Origin: Arthrobacter sp. Alg241-R88
GTDB taxonomy: Bacteria > Actinomycetota > Actinomycetes > Actinomycetales > Micrococcaceae
Direction: 5' to 3'
Length of the DNA stretch: 64,000 nucleotides
Assembly (NCBI RefSeq): GCF_900537115.1
Contig: NZ_UNRG01000001.1
Coordinates: 892,093 to 956,092 of the forward strand
In this document: positions 25,880 to 35,200 of the stretch, one piece after another
How positions within the stretch are numbered: position 1 is the stretch's first letter
Layout of the letters: every line of letters starts with the position of its first letter
Notes under the pieces: generated by a model
What the model was told of the DNA's origin: nothing
The model's input: only the letters and a program-made list of their open reading frames with translations
Databases searched by the model: none
Position numbers and translations under genes: made by a program

Positions 25880-27034
25880 ATGATCTTCCTTGACGCAGCC
25901 GCCACCACGCCGGTCCGCCGTGAAGTGCTGGATGCGATGTGGCCGTACCTCACGGGTGAATTCGGCAACCCCTCCAGCCATCACAGCCTGGGCGAGGCTG
26001 CTGCCGATGCGCTCGCCGGTGCCCGATCCTCCGTCGCAGCCGTCCTTGGTTGCCGGGCCGGTGAAATTACCTTCACGTCCGGGGGGACGGAAGCGGACAA
26101 CCTGGCCGTCAAAGGGATCGCCCTGGCCCGGCAGGCGGCGAATCCGCAACTTAATCGGGTGGTGATCAGCGCCGTCGAACATCCCGCAGTGGAGGAGTCT
26201 GCCCGGTACCTGGAGCGCTTCCATGGGCTCGCGGTTGACGTGGTTCCCGTCGACGGGGAAGGGCTCGTGAGGCCGGAGGCGTTCCGGGCCGCGCTTCGGC
26301 CGGAAACCGCGGTGGCCAGCGTCATGTACGCCAACAACGAAGTGGGGACCGTTCAGCCCATTGCCGAACTGGCCGCCCTGGCGCGCGGACTCGGCATTCC
26401 GTTCCACACGGACGCCGTCCAGGCGGCCGGCTGGCTGCCGCTGGACACCAAGGCATTGGGCGTGGATGCCATGAGCATTTCGGGGCACAAGATAGGGGCA
26501 CCCAAGGGCTGCGGCCTGCTGTTCGTCCGCGGCCGCACCAGGTTGGAGCCGCTGGTCCACGGCGGCGGGCAGGAGCGCGGCCGCCGGTCAGGGACAGAGA
26601 ACGTGGCGGGAGCCGTGGGCCTCGCCACTGCGCTCACGCTGGCCCAGGCGCGGCAGGCGGAGGAACGACGCCGGGTGGCGGCATTGCGGGACACGTTTAT
26701 CGGCGCCGTGCTCACCGGTGTGCCGGGCGCCTTGCTGACGGGGCATCCCGTTGACCGGCTGCCTTCCGTTGCCTCGTTCTGCTTCCCGGGAACGAGCGGC
26801 GAATCCGTGCTCCTTGAGCTGGAACGCCAGGGCGTGGTGTGCTCGAGCGGGTCAGCCTGTGCGGCTGGTTCGGACGCGCCGTCGCCGGTGCTCACGGCAA
26901 TGGGAATCGCTCCGGAAGAAGCCCAGACGGCCATCCGGTTCAGCTTCGACTCAGCCGTAACCGGGGCGGACCTGGAAGCGGCGGCAACTTCAGTGCTCGA
27001 CGCAGTCGGCCGGGTCAGGGCGCTGGGCGGTTAG
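25880..27034 (+). CDS. Cysteine desulfurase, NifS/IscS type
   Basis: A 384-residue PLP enzyme that releases sulfur from cysteine for Fe-S cluster assembly. The PLP lysine is in SISGHKIGAPKG, the histidine in VEHPAVEESARY and the catalytic cysteine loop in VCSSGSACAAGS. It follows nadC by six bases and ends the NAD operon. In other bacteria a dedicated NifS-like desulfurase next to nadA-nadB-nadC matures the NadA [4Fe-4S] cluster, and that is the likely role here. No IscU or Suf scaffold gene is nearby. Confidence 0.94.
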   Translation: MIFLDAAATTPVRREVLDAMWPYLTGEFGNPSSHHSLGEAAADALAGARSSVAAVLGCRAGEITFTSGGTEADNLAVKGIALARQAANPQLNRVVISAVEHPAVEESARYLERFHGLAVDVVPVDGEGLVRPEAFRAALRPETAVASVMYANNEVGTVQPIAELAALARGLGIPFHTDAVQAAGWLPLDTKALGVDAMSISGHKIGAPKGCGLLFVRGRTRLEPLVHGGGQERGRRSGTENVAGAVGLATALTLAQARQAEERRRVAALRDTFIGAVLTGVPGALLTGHPVDRLPSVASFCFPGTSGESVLLELERQGVVCSSGSACAAGSDAPSPVLTAMGIAPEEAQTAIRFSFDSAVTGADLEAAATSVLDAVGRVRALGG

Positions 27035-27054
27035 CCCAGCGGAATCCAGAGTGA

Positions 27055-27915
27055 TCAGCTGGTGGCGCTTGAGCTGGTGGGACCCGGCCACGGGGAGGTC
27101 CTGACCGGGTTCACAAGCTCACCCACGCCCTGAACCCTGCACACCACCGTGTCCCCGGGGCTCAGCGGTGCGCACTCGGCCGGAAAGCCGGTCAGCACCA
27201 GGTCGCCCGGGTGGAGGGTCATAAAGGACGTCAGGTACACCAGGATCTCGTCGACTTTCCAGCCGAGGTCAGCGGTGCTGGCGGCCCGTAACGGGGTGCC
27301 GTTGAGCACCACGTCAATGGCCAGGCCGGACTCGTCCAGGCCCGTGACGATCCACGGCCCTGCCGGCGTGAAGGTGTCCTGGCTTTTGGCGCTGATCCAT
27401 AGTTCGTCGGTTTCCTGCAGGTCCCGGCAGGTGACGTCGTTGCCGACGGTGAATCCCAGCACCGCGGCGCGGGCGTTAGCAGGCGTCAGGCCGCGGGCTT
27501 TGGTGCCAATCACAACAGCCAGCTCCGCCTCCGGGTCCACCCGGCGCATCCCGGGAGCGAGCTCTATCGCATCGCCCGGTCCGATGATGCTCGTGGCCGC
27601 CTTGTGGAACGCCTGTGGCGGCAGGTCGCGTCCGGGCTGGCCGGTGTTGTGCGCCATTCCCAGCACATTGGCCGGCACGCTGGGAGCGAGGAACGTGAAG
27701 GAGTCCTGCTGGACCCGGTCGCCCGGCTGCCACCCTTCCCTGTGTGCGCTGGAGGCGTTGGCCGGCGACTGCGGGAAGGGGGTTTCGATGACCGTCCAGG
27801 TCCTGCCGGCGGCGCTGCCAAAGTCCGCTGCGTCACTGGCGGCGAAGAACTGCTCCGCCGTTTGGGCAGCGGACAGGGGGCGGACGCGGGCGATGCGGCG
27901 GGGGAGGGCAGTCAT
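27055..27915 (-). CDS. Fumarylacetoacetate hydrolase (FAH) family protein
   Basis: A 286-residue member of the FAH superfamily, which includes acylpyruvases, oxaloacetate decarboxylases and C-C hydrolases. Metal ligands fit DPEAELAVVIG (Glu-x-Glu) and an Asp downstream in the VGNDVTCRDLQ block. The segment LGMAHNTGQPGRD takes the place of the usual GRNY loop, so substrate specificity is open. The ATG has TAGGAT 6 bases upstream. It converges with the cysteine desulfurase gene, with a 20-base gap. Confidence 0.87.
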   Translation of the reverse strand: MTALPRRIARVRPLSAAQTAEQFFAASDAADFGSAAGRTWTVIETPFPQSPANASSAHREGWQPGDRVQQDSFTFLAPSVPANVLGMAHNTGQPGRDLPPQAFHKAATSIIGPGDAIELAPGMRRVDPEAELAVVIGTKARGLTPANARAAVLGFTVGNDVTCRDLQETDELWISAKSQDTFTPAGPWIVTGLDESGLAIDVVLNGTPLRAASTADLGWKVDEILVYLTSFMTLHPGDLVLTGFPAECAPLSPGDTVVCRVQGVGELVNPVRTSPWPGPTSSSATS

Positions 27916-27921
27916 GAGGGA

Positions 27922-27927
27922 ATCCTA
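27922..27927 (-). promoter_or_regulatory. -10 element of the FAH-family gene, leaderless arrangement
   Basis: On the minus strand TAGGAT stands 6 bases before the ATG at 27915. Confidence 0.5.
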
Positions 27928-27985
27928 CGGGTGCGCGGGAAAGGGCCCGAACTTAGCCCCAGCAACCCGCGTGGGCGGGGCTCCG

Positions 27986-28645
27986 TCAGTAAAGCTCGCC
28001 CACCGGGATTTCGACGGCCAACCGGTTGGACGGTCCTGGCAGCGGGCAGGCCCAGGCCTCGTTGTAGGCGCATGACGGGTTGTACGCGAAATTGAAGTCC
28101 AGGACGAACTCTGCATCAGGGCCGGTCCCGTTGACGCCGTGGAACGCGCCCTTAATGGTATCCAGCAGGTACCGTCCGGCCCCATAGCTGCCGCCGGACT
28201 GGCCGGCCGTGGCGTCCCGGAAGGGTACAAAAATACCGCCGCCGTACCCCTGCAGCTTCCACACCGCCAGCTGGCCCATTTCCGGCAGGTCGAACGTTCC
28301 CAGCCGGACAAACCGGACAACGCCGTCCGTGCCGGTTTCCACGCTCATTTCGCGCCCGGCGCCCTCTTTGGTCAGCGGCACATGGAAACGGTAGATGGGA
28401 TCATAGTCGGCAGTCTTCAGCCCGGAGAAACGCGCCTTGTCCTCCGCGTCCAGGGCAGAGGCCGGGTGCGTGGCGAACATCAGGTCCCGCTGGTGGCGCC
28501 AATAGGAGTGCGCCTCGGCCGGGCTTTCCAGCGAAAGTTTCCGGACGTTGTGGTACAACGCAAAGGTCTTCAGCCGCCAGTCAGCGATGTCGACGGCGGA
28601 GATGTCCGTCCGGTCTTCTTCAGCTGTTTCCAGGTGCTCTTCCAT
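27986..28645 (-). CDS. DUF1684 domain protein
   Basis: A 219-residue cytoplasmic protein of unknown function. The DUF1684 hallmarks are YGGGIFVPFRDATAG, YGAGRYLLDT and the C-terminal DFNFAYNPSCAYNEAW followed by CPLPGPSNRLAVEIPVGE. The fold is cupin-like in related entries, but no catalytic role is established. It is divergent from the lipoprotein gene, and both have TAGGCT -10 elements. Confidence 0.88.
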   Translation of the reverse strand: MEEHLETAEEDRTDISAVDIADWRLKTFALYHNVRKLSLESPAEAHSYWRHQRDLMFATHPASALDAEDKARFSGLKTADYDPIYRFHVPLTKEGAGREMSVETGTDGVVRFVRLGTFDLPEMGQLAVWKLQGYGGGIFVPFRDATAGQSGGSYGAGRYLLDTIKGAFHGVNGTGPDAEFVLDFNFAYNPSCAYNEAWACPLPGPSNRLAVEIPVGELY

Positions 28646-28652
28646 AGCCCCC

Positions 28653-28658
28653 AGCCTA
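28653..28658 (-). promoter_or_regulatory. -10 element of the DUF1684 gene, leaderless arrangement
   Basis: TAGGCT on the minus strand, 7 bases before the ATG at 28645. Confidence 0.5.
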
Positions 28659-28764
28659 GTCCCAGGAGCCGGCTATACCGCCCGACGGCGACACGCACCC
28701 GGATGCTGCCCTTCCGGGAGAGGAAACGCCCTTCCGGTCACGCCGGCCGGCCGCCGGCCCCAGC

Positions 28765-28770
28765 TAGGCT
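28765..28770 (+). promoter_or_regulatory. -10 element of the lipoprotein gene, leaderless arrangement
   Basis: TAGGCT stands 6 bases before the ATG at 28777, the same hexamer as the divergent DUF1684 promoter. Confidence 0.5.
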
Positions 28771-28776
28771 GGCTGC

Positions 28777-29586
28777 ATGAGAGGCAAGGCAACAACGACG
28801 GTCCTGTCCGGTGCGCTGCTGATGGCTGGCGTCCTTCTTGCAGGCTGCTCAACAGCGGGGCCCGGCGCGCCGGCCTGGACAGCGCAGCCAGGCTCTGCCG
28901 GCGCCGGAACCACCGCGCCGGCTTCAGCTGGCGCCCCGGCAACGTCACCGCCGACGGACGGCCCCGGGGCCAGTGCCACGCCGCCCACGGACCCGCAGGC
29001 GGTTGCTACTGCGCCGGTCTGGAAGACTTTCTCGGATCCCGGCAAGTCCGTCAGCTTCGACCTTCCGGAGGACTGGATAGCGCAGTCCGTCACGCCGGAG
29101 GAAGGCACCCTGCCCGGCGCGCTGAAGGTCGAGGTGAAGAAGCCGGACGGCACTTTCCTGGCAGCGCTGCGGACCGGCCTGCCGCCGTCGTCCGGTGATT
29201 GTGCCGACGCCTCGCGGCGGCCCTACACCGTAATCAGCAGCGTTCCGGTGGAAGTTTCGGCCGCAGGCGGGGAGGGAACCATACCGCCAAGGGTGGTTTT
29301 CCGGGTGATCCAGGGGTACCGCTTCTTCGGCTCGTACGGCATCACCAACGTGGTGGCCGGCGCCGGCGGACAGGCGTGCGAGCTCCGCAACATCGTCCGT
29401 GGACCGGCCGGGAAAGGGGACTACTCCTTTGGTGATGTGGTCTCCGTCAAGGCTTATGCCCCGGATGAAAAAGTGGCGCCGGCAAAGGCCTTCGACACCT
29501 TGGACCAGGCTGCCCGGTACGCCTCGGAAGGCACTGAATTCGCCAACGTCCAGCGGATGCTAATGTCTCTGGAGATCAAAAACTAG
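28777..29586 (+). CDS. Putative lipoprotein of unknown function
   Basis: A 269-residue exported lipoprotein. A basic N-terminus, a hydrophobic stretch and the lipobox LLAGC (Cys24) predict lipidation outside the membrane. A Pro/Ala/Thr-rich linker (about 25-75) leads to a globular domain starting near WKTFSDPGKSVSFDLPEDW. That start resembles PsbP-like or other small lipoprotein domains, but I do not recognise the family. Two cysteines in the mature domain (in GDCADASRRP and GQACELRN) could form a disulfide. It is followed after 75 bases by the transglutaminase-like gene. Confidence 0.8.
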   Translation: MRGKATTTVLSGALLMAGVLLAGCSTAGPGAPAWTAQPGSAGAGTTAPASAGAPATSPPTDGPGASATPPTDPQAVATAPVWKTFSDPGKSVSFDLPEDWIAQSVTPEEGTLPGALKVEVKKPDGTFLAALRTGLPPSSGDCADASRRPYTVISSVPVEVSAAGGEGTIPPRVVFRVIQGYRFFGSYGITNVVAGAGGQACELRNIVRGPAGKGDYSFGDVVSVKAYAPDEKVAPAKAFDTLDQAARYASEGTEFANVQRMLMSLEIKN

Positions 29587-29661
29587 TCCCGTTTCCGGCC
29601 CCACCATGCGCCGGGCAGAGCGGGGACTTGTCTTCCACCGCCGAACACCCCCCGGAGAGCC

Positions 29662-30468
29662 ATGGAACGCAGTGTTTCCGCACGACTGGTCTTCAAGACC
29701 GTAGCCAACACCAAGGTGGCCATGGCCATCGCCGCAGCGCGGAACAACGGCTACTCCTCGTTCGAGGAGTCACTGTCCGTGACAACCGGGGGAGACGACG
29801 TTCCCCTCACCGAGGTATCGGATCACCACGGGGGCAGGTTCCACTACATGGAGTTCGCCGAGCCCGCGGAGGTAACGGTGGAATACTCGGCCACGGTGGC
29901 CGGTAAGGCCGAGCCCGAGGACGCGGAGCTTGCCGACAGGATCCGCTACGTCCGTCCCAGCCGCTACGCCGAATCCGACCGGCTCCTGCCTACGGCTTAT
30001 GCAGAGTTCGAAGGAGTCCATGGCGGCGAGCTGCTGCACGCCGTCCGGAACTGGGTGAACGGGGAACTGCGGTACCTCAGCGGGTCCTCCCGGGGCACGG
30101 ACGGTGCTGTGGAAACGCTCCTCAGCCGCCGTGGGGTCTGCCGGGACTTTGCCCATTTGGCCATCGCACTGCTGAGGTCCAAGGACATCCCGGCGAGGCT
30201 CGCCGCAGTCTACGCTCCGGGCCTGAGCCCAATGGATTTCCACGCCGTGGCAGAGGCTTACGTGGAAGGGGCCTGGCACGTCATCGATCCCACGGGCCTG
30301 GCCCCGCGGGAATCGATGCTGCGCATCACGGCAGGCCGCGACTCCGCCGATACCGCTTTCCTCTCCACAGTCGGGGGAAGCCTCATCCTCAACCAGCTGC
30401 AGGTCACTGCAGTTGTCAACGGCGCCCTGCCGGTAGAGGATCCTGCCCGGCTTATGCAACTGGGCTAA
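29662..30468 (+). CDS. Transglutaminase-like (cysteine protease fold) protein
   Basis: A 268-residue protein with an N-terminal beta-rich domain (about 1-95) and a transglutaminase-like core (about 105-215). The catalytic triad is present: Cys160 in RRGVCRDFAHL, His194 in MDFHAVAEAY and Asp209 in HVIDPTGLAPR. No signal peptide is seen, so it is cytoplasmic. Bacterial members are thought to be peptidases or amidases rather than crosslinking enzymes; the target is unknown. GGAGAG upstream of the ATG is the ribosome binding site. Confidence 0.9.
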   Translation: MERSVSARLVFKTVANTKVAMAIAAARNNGYSSFEESLSVTTGGDDVPLTEVSDHHGGRFHYMEFAEPAEVTVEYSATVAGKAEPEDAELADRIRYVRPSRYAESDRLLPTAYAEFEGVHGGELLHAVRNWVNGELRYLSGSSRGTDGAVETLLSRRGVCRDFAHLAIALLRSKDIPARLAAVYAPGLSPMDFHAVAEAYVEGAWHVIDPTGLAPRESMLRITAGRDSADTAFLSTVGGSLILNQLQVTAVVNGALPVEDPARLMQLG

Positions 30469-30599
30469 GCGGATACTGCCCGGCGGGTTCGGCAGGCCCG
30501 CGCCAGATCCGGCGCCGGCCTGTGCCGGTTTCTCTGACGCAGCCGGTGTCCCGGTGCAGCGGGTCTTCCAGCGCAGCGCGTTTTCTAGCTCAGCGTTTT

Positions 30600-31073
30600 C
30601 TAGCGCAGCGGGCGGGGACCCAGCGAACTCCTCAGCTTCTCGGTCAGCCTTCGCAACTCCTTCTGCTCGGCGGGGGTCAGGGCGGGGCCCATCAGGGTGG
30701 AAATGTCCCGCACGTGCTCGCGCCCGATCTCCTTCTGCAGTTCCCGGCCGGCATCCGTCAGTTGCAGGAGCACGCCCCGGCCGTCCTCCGGGGCAGGCAT
30801 CCTGGCCACGAGCCCGCGCTTCTCCAGCCGCTCAACCAGCCGGCTGAGGCTGGACTGGCTTAGCAAGACGTTGTCGTTGAGCTCGTTGAGGCGGAGCCAT
30901 CCGGTGGGACAGCGTGAGAGCGTGAACAGGACGTCATACTCGTTCACCGCGAGCTTCCGGAACGCAGGGCCGGACTGCAGCTTGCGCATCACGGCCACCT
31001 GGGCCCGGAACAGCGACTCCCAGGTCTCCGCGGCGAGGCGGACCGGTGACTCTGCATCCCTGGCGGCCATCAT
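30600..31073 (-). CDS. MarR family transcriptional regulator (with LLM oxidoreductase)
   Basis: A 157-residue MarR protein. The winged helix spans about residues 45-115 (NELNDNVLLSQSSLSRLVER is the recognition region, EDGRGVLLQL the wing). Dimerisation helices lie at both ends. The ATG overlaps the stop of the upstream LLM oxidoreductase gene, so both are expressed together. An 18-bp palindrome before the LLM gene is the probable operator, which would make this an autoregulated pair. An ATG one codon later is equally possible. CGTTTTCTAGC occurs twice around the stop codon. Confidence 0.92.
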   Translation of the reverse strand: MMAARDAESPVRLAAETWESLFRAQVAVMRKLQSGPAFRKLAVNEYDVLFTLSRCPTGWLRLNELNDNVLLSQSSLSRLVERLEKRGLVARMPAPEDGRGVLLQLTDAGRELQKEIGREHVRDISTLMGPALTPAEQKELRRLTEKLRSSLGPRPLR

Positions 31074-32179
31074 GCCTCCGCAGCGGACTTTTCGGCGTCC
31101 TGGGCTGCCAGCAGTGCAGCCACCCGGCCGGCGTGGGTAGGCGGTTCGGGAACGTGGGCCGGCTTGCGGGCCGCGTATTCCTTGCGCAGGACAGGCAGGA
31201 CTTCCTCGCCGAACAGGTCCAGCTGCTCCAGGACGGTTTTCAGCGGCAGGCCCGCGTGGTCGATGAGGAACAGTTGCCGCTGGTAATCGCCGAAGTACTC
31301 GCGGAACGTCAGGGTCTTCTCGATGACCTCCTGCGGGCTGCCGACGGTCAGCGGCGTCTGCGAAGTGAAGTCCTCCAGGGACGGTCCGTGACCGTACACC
31401 GGAGCGTTGTCGAAGTACGGGCGGAACTCCTTGACGGCATCCTGCGAGTTCTTCCGCATAAAGAACTGGCCGCCCAGGCCCACGATCGCCTGGTCTGCCT
31501 TGCCGTGGCCGTAGTGCTCGTAGCGCTCACGGTACAGGCCGATCAGCTGCTGGTAGTGCTCCTTGGGCCAGAAGATGTTGTTGGCGAAGAAGCCGTCGCC
31601 AAAGTATGCAGCCACTTCGGCAATCTGCGGCGTGCGGATGGAGCCGTGCCACACGAAGGGGGCGACGCCGTCGAGCGGGCGGGGGGTGGACGTGAAGTTC
31701 TGCAGCGGCGTGCGGAACTTTCCGGACCAGTTCACGGTGTCCTCGTCCCACAGCTTGCGCAGTAGGCTGTAGTTTTCGATCGCGAGTTCGACGCCGTCCT
31801 GGATGTTCTTTCCGAACCACGGATAGACGGGAGCCGTATTGCCCCGCCCCAGTACCAGGTCAACCCGGCCGTCGGCGAGGTGCTGGAGCATCGCGAAGTC
31901 TTCTGCGATCTTGACTGGATCATTGGTGGTGATCAGCGTGGTGGCCGTGGACAGGGTGATGCGTTCGGTCTGCGCAGCGATGTAGGCAAGGGTGGTGGTG
32001 GGGGAGGAGGAGAAGAAGGGCCGGTTGTGGTGCTCGCCCAGGGCGTAGACATCCATGCCGATTTCCTCGACCTTTTTGGCGATGGCGACGGAGGCCTTGA
32101 TGCGTTCGTTCTCGGTGGGGGTCCGGCCCGTGGTGGGGTCCGTGGTGATGTCGCTGACGCTGAAAACACCGATCTGCAT
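31070..32179 (-). CDS. LLM class flavin-dependent oxidoreductase
   Basis: A 369-residue bacterial-luciferase-like monooxygenase or F420/FMN oxidoreductase. The N-terminal strand MQIGVFSVSDI, GEHHNRPFFSSSP, the LGRGNT-type substrate and flavin loop and VWHGSIRTPQIAE are typical of the family. The substrate and flavin type cannot be fixed from sequence. It is co-transcribed with the MarR gene (4-base overlap), which suggests an inducible detoxification or redox role. Confidence 0.9.
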   Translation of the reverse strand: MQIGVFSVSDITTDPTTGRTPTENERIKASVAIAKKVEEIGMDVYALGEHHNRPFFSSSPTTTLAYIAAQTERITLSTATTLITTNDPVKIAEDFAMLQHLADGRVDLVLGRGNTAPVYPWFGKNIQDGVELAIENYSLLRKLWDEDTVNWSGKFRTPLQNFTSTPRPLDGVAPFVWHGSIRTPQIAEVAAYFGDGFFANNIFWPKEHYQQLIGLYRERYEHYGHGKADQAIVGLGGQFFMRKNSQDAVKEFRPYFDNAPVYGHGPSLEDFTSQTPLTVGSPQEVIEKTLTFREYFGDYQRQLFLIDHAGLPLKTVLEQLDLFGEEVLPVLRKEYAARKPAHVPEPPTHAGRVAALLAAQDAEKSAAEA

Positions 32180-32220
32180 GGTGTGCCTTTCCGTTGCTTG
32201 GACTTGCTGGCCTTGGTTCC

Positions 32221-32226
32221 AGTATA
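32221..32226 (-). promoter_or_regulatory. -10 element of the LLM-marR operon
   Basis: TATACT on the minus strand, just downstream of the palindrome at 32235-32252, which would fall in the -35/-10 spacer region. The leader would be about 34 bases. Confidence 0.5.
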
Positions 32227-32234
32227 GGCCAATC

Positions 32235-32252
32235 TAGATGCATTTGCATCTA
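32235..32252. promoter_or_regulatory. Probable MarR operator of the LLM-marR operon
   Basis: TAGATGCATTTGCATCTA is a perfect inverted repeat with 8-base arms and a TT centre. Its size and symmetry fit a MarR dimer, and it overlaps the promoter spacer, so binding would repress. Confidence 0.75.
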
Positions 32253-32295
32253 TCGTCGGGTACAACGCTGCCGGCCGGAAAATATTCCGCTTTCG

Positions 32296-35200
32296 CTATT
32301 CGGGGCTTCCGGGTGCGGCGCGGCGCCCGCTGACCTTGGGGACCATACCGGTGGTCCAGTCGCGGAACTCTTCGTCCATGTCCGCTCCGGGGCCAAACTC
32401 CGGGCGTTCCTGCAGTTCCCGGAGCAGCGCCTTCCTTTCGCGGCGGCCCTCCACCAGGCGGTAGAGCACAGGCACCAGTACCAGGGTCAGGGCGGTGGAG
32501 GATATGAGCCCGCCAATCACCACAACGGCCAGCGGCTGCGAGATGAAGCCGCCGCCGCCCGTGAGGCCCAGCGCCATAGGGGTGAGAGCAAAGACTGTTG
32601 CCAGGGCGGTCATGAGGATCGGGCGGAGCCGCTGGCGGGCACCATGGGTGATGGCATCAGCCACGTTCATCCCCGGCCGGCCATCGCGTGGTTGCCGGTA
32701 TTGGTTGATGAGGTCGATGAGCACAATGGCGTTGGTGACCACGATTCCCACCAGCATCAGCATGCCGATCAGCGAGGGCAGTCCCAGCGGGACCCCGGTC
32801 ACCAGGAGCAGGGCCACGGCACCGGTGGCTGCGAACGGTACCGAGACCAGCAGGATCAGCGGCTGGATCAGTGACTTGAAGGTGGCCACCATAATCACGT
32901 AGACGATGGCGATGGCGGCGAGCAGGGCGAGCCCGAGTTGCTGGAATGACTCCTGTTGCTGGGTGGTGGCACCGCCGAGTTCAGCGGTGACTCCGGCCGG
33001 GAGCTGCACCTCCGCAAGGCGTTTCTGGACCTCTGCGTTGACCGCACCGAGGTTGGATTCCGACGGCGTCACAGAGACGCGCGCTGTGCGCTGGCCGTTG
33101 CTGGCGGTAATGGATACCGGCACGTCCACCTGTTCCACCGATGCGATGCTGGCCAGCGGGACGGGCCCGCCGGCGGCAGGCAGGGGGATGCGGCGGACAG
33201 CGTCAATGCCCGTGAACCTGGTGCCCTCGCCGATCTGTACCGGGAAATCGTCGGTGTCGATCCGTACTGTTCCGGCGGGGATGGGGCTGATGGTCGACGC
33301 GAGGACGCCGGCCACCTGCTCTTCATCAAGCCCGGCAGCCACAGCCTTCGCCCGGTCCACTTTCACCTGCACCACCGGCTGGCTGGCTGCAAGGTTGGTG
33401 GCAACCTCGGTGGTGCCCGGAACGCCGGTCATGGCCTGGACCATGGTGTCGCTTGCTGCCTGCAGGTCTGCCGTGGTGGCGGCCTTGATGGTGATGTCCA
33501 CGGTGGACGAGGTCCCGAAGCCGCCCTGTTGGGTGCCCACAGAAACCTTCCCGGAGTCGGGCACCTTTGTCAGTTCGTTCCGCACCGTCTCCTGCAGTCG
33601 CTCCTGGTCTGCCTTTTCATCCGTCACCACGGTGAACGTTGAGTTGGAGGAGCCGGTGGAGGTGAGCGCCGCGAAGCCGGCCTGGGCGTTGCCCGATGTC
33701 ACCTGGACGTCCCGGACGCCGTCGATCCCGCGCAGGACCTCCTCGAGGCGGATAGCCGCGGCGCTCGTGTCCGCCAGGCTGGTGCCCGCAGGGAGCACCT
33801 GGCGGACGGTCAGGCTGTTCTGGCCGGAATTGCCCAGCAGGTTGGTTGCCAGCAACGGGGTCATGGCGGCGGTCGCGCCGAGGACCAGGCCGGCGGCCAC
33901 AAGGGTGATCACGGGATGCTTCTGGGTCCGGGACAGGATGGGCAGGTACCCCCGCTGCAGCCTGCTGCGCTGTTCCGCTTCCTGGGCCTTGGCACGGGCG
34001 TCGGCTGCGTTCTGCCGGGCCGCGTCGCTGCCACGGGAGCTGCCGGGATTCCGCAGGAACCAGTATGCCAGTACGGGAACAATTGTCAGCGAGACCAGCA
34101 GGGAGGCCAGCAGCGCCATGGTGACTGTGAGTGCGAACGGCCTGAACAGTTCGCCGGCCAGTTCACCTACGAAGGCGATGGGGAGGAAAACGGCAACAGT
34201 GGTGAGGGTGGATGCTGTGATGGCGCCTGCCACTTCCCTGATGGCCGTCAGGATGGCGGTGACTTTATCTTCCCCGTAGCTGAGGTGCCGCTTGATGTTT
34301 TCGATGACCACGATCGAGTCGTCAACCACCCGGCCGATGGCTATGGTGAGGGCGCCAAGCGTGAGGATGTTCAGCGAGTAGCCGGTGGCTGACAGCCCGA
34401 TGAAGGTGATCAGGAGCGAGAGCGGGATGGATACGGCCGTCACGAGCGTGGACCGGGCAGACATCAGGAACACCAGGATGACCGCCACGGCGAAGCCCAG
34501 TCCCAGCAGGCCCTCGGTGGTGAGGTCCTTGATGGATTTTTCGATGAAAGGGGCCTGGTCGAATACCGGCGTGAACTTCGCGTTTGAACCCAGTTCGGCT
34601 TCAAGTTCGGCAAGCGTGTCCCGCACGGCATGCGAGATGCCAACGGTGTCGCCTTCGGGTTTTTTGGTGACGGAGACGGCGAGCGTCTCCTCGCCGTTGG
34701 TCCGCGTAATGGAAGTTCGTTCGTCGTCTTTCAGGGAGACGTCGGCAACCGTGCCGATGGTGGCGGCGTTCTTTGCCCCGGCGAGGGGGAGTGCCTTGAT
34801 CGCGTCCAGTGAATCAACCGGGCTGCCGATCTGAAGGGACAGTGTTTTGCCCTGCTCTTCAAGGGTCCCGGCCGGAACCAGGGTGCCGTTGTTGCCCAGT
34901 GCATCGCGGATCGCCGTGATAGTGGCGCCGGCCGAAGCCATGGCGTCCGGACGGGGAAGGATCTCGATGTGCTGGGTGGCCCCGCCGGTCACGTCGGCGC
35001 CCCGGACGCCGTCGATCTTCTGCAGCCGGGGCACACTCAGCCGCTGCAGGTCGGCGTTGAGTTCGCTCAGGGTCTTGTCCGAGGACACCGCCAGGAACAC
35101 GATGGGGAAATCATTGATGCTGCCGGCGAAGGCCTGCGGCTGGACGTCCTCGGGCAGGGACCGCTTGGCGTTGGAGATGGCGCGGTCGATCTGGTTCCGG

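Noticed and set aside
24953..26560. Minus-strand open frames opposite nadC and the cysteine desulfurase
   Set aside because: Both plus-strand proteins carry complete catalytic motifs and fit a tight operon.
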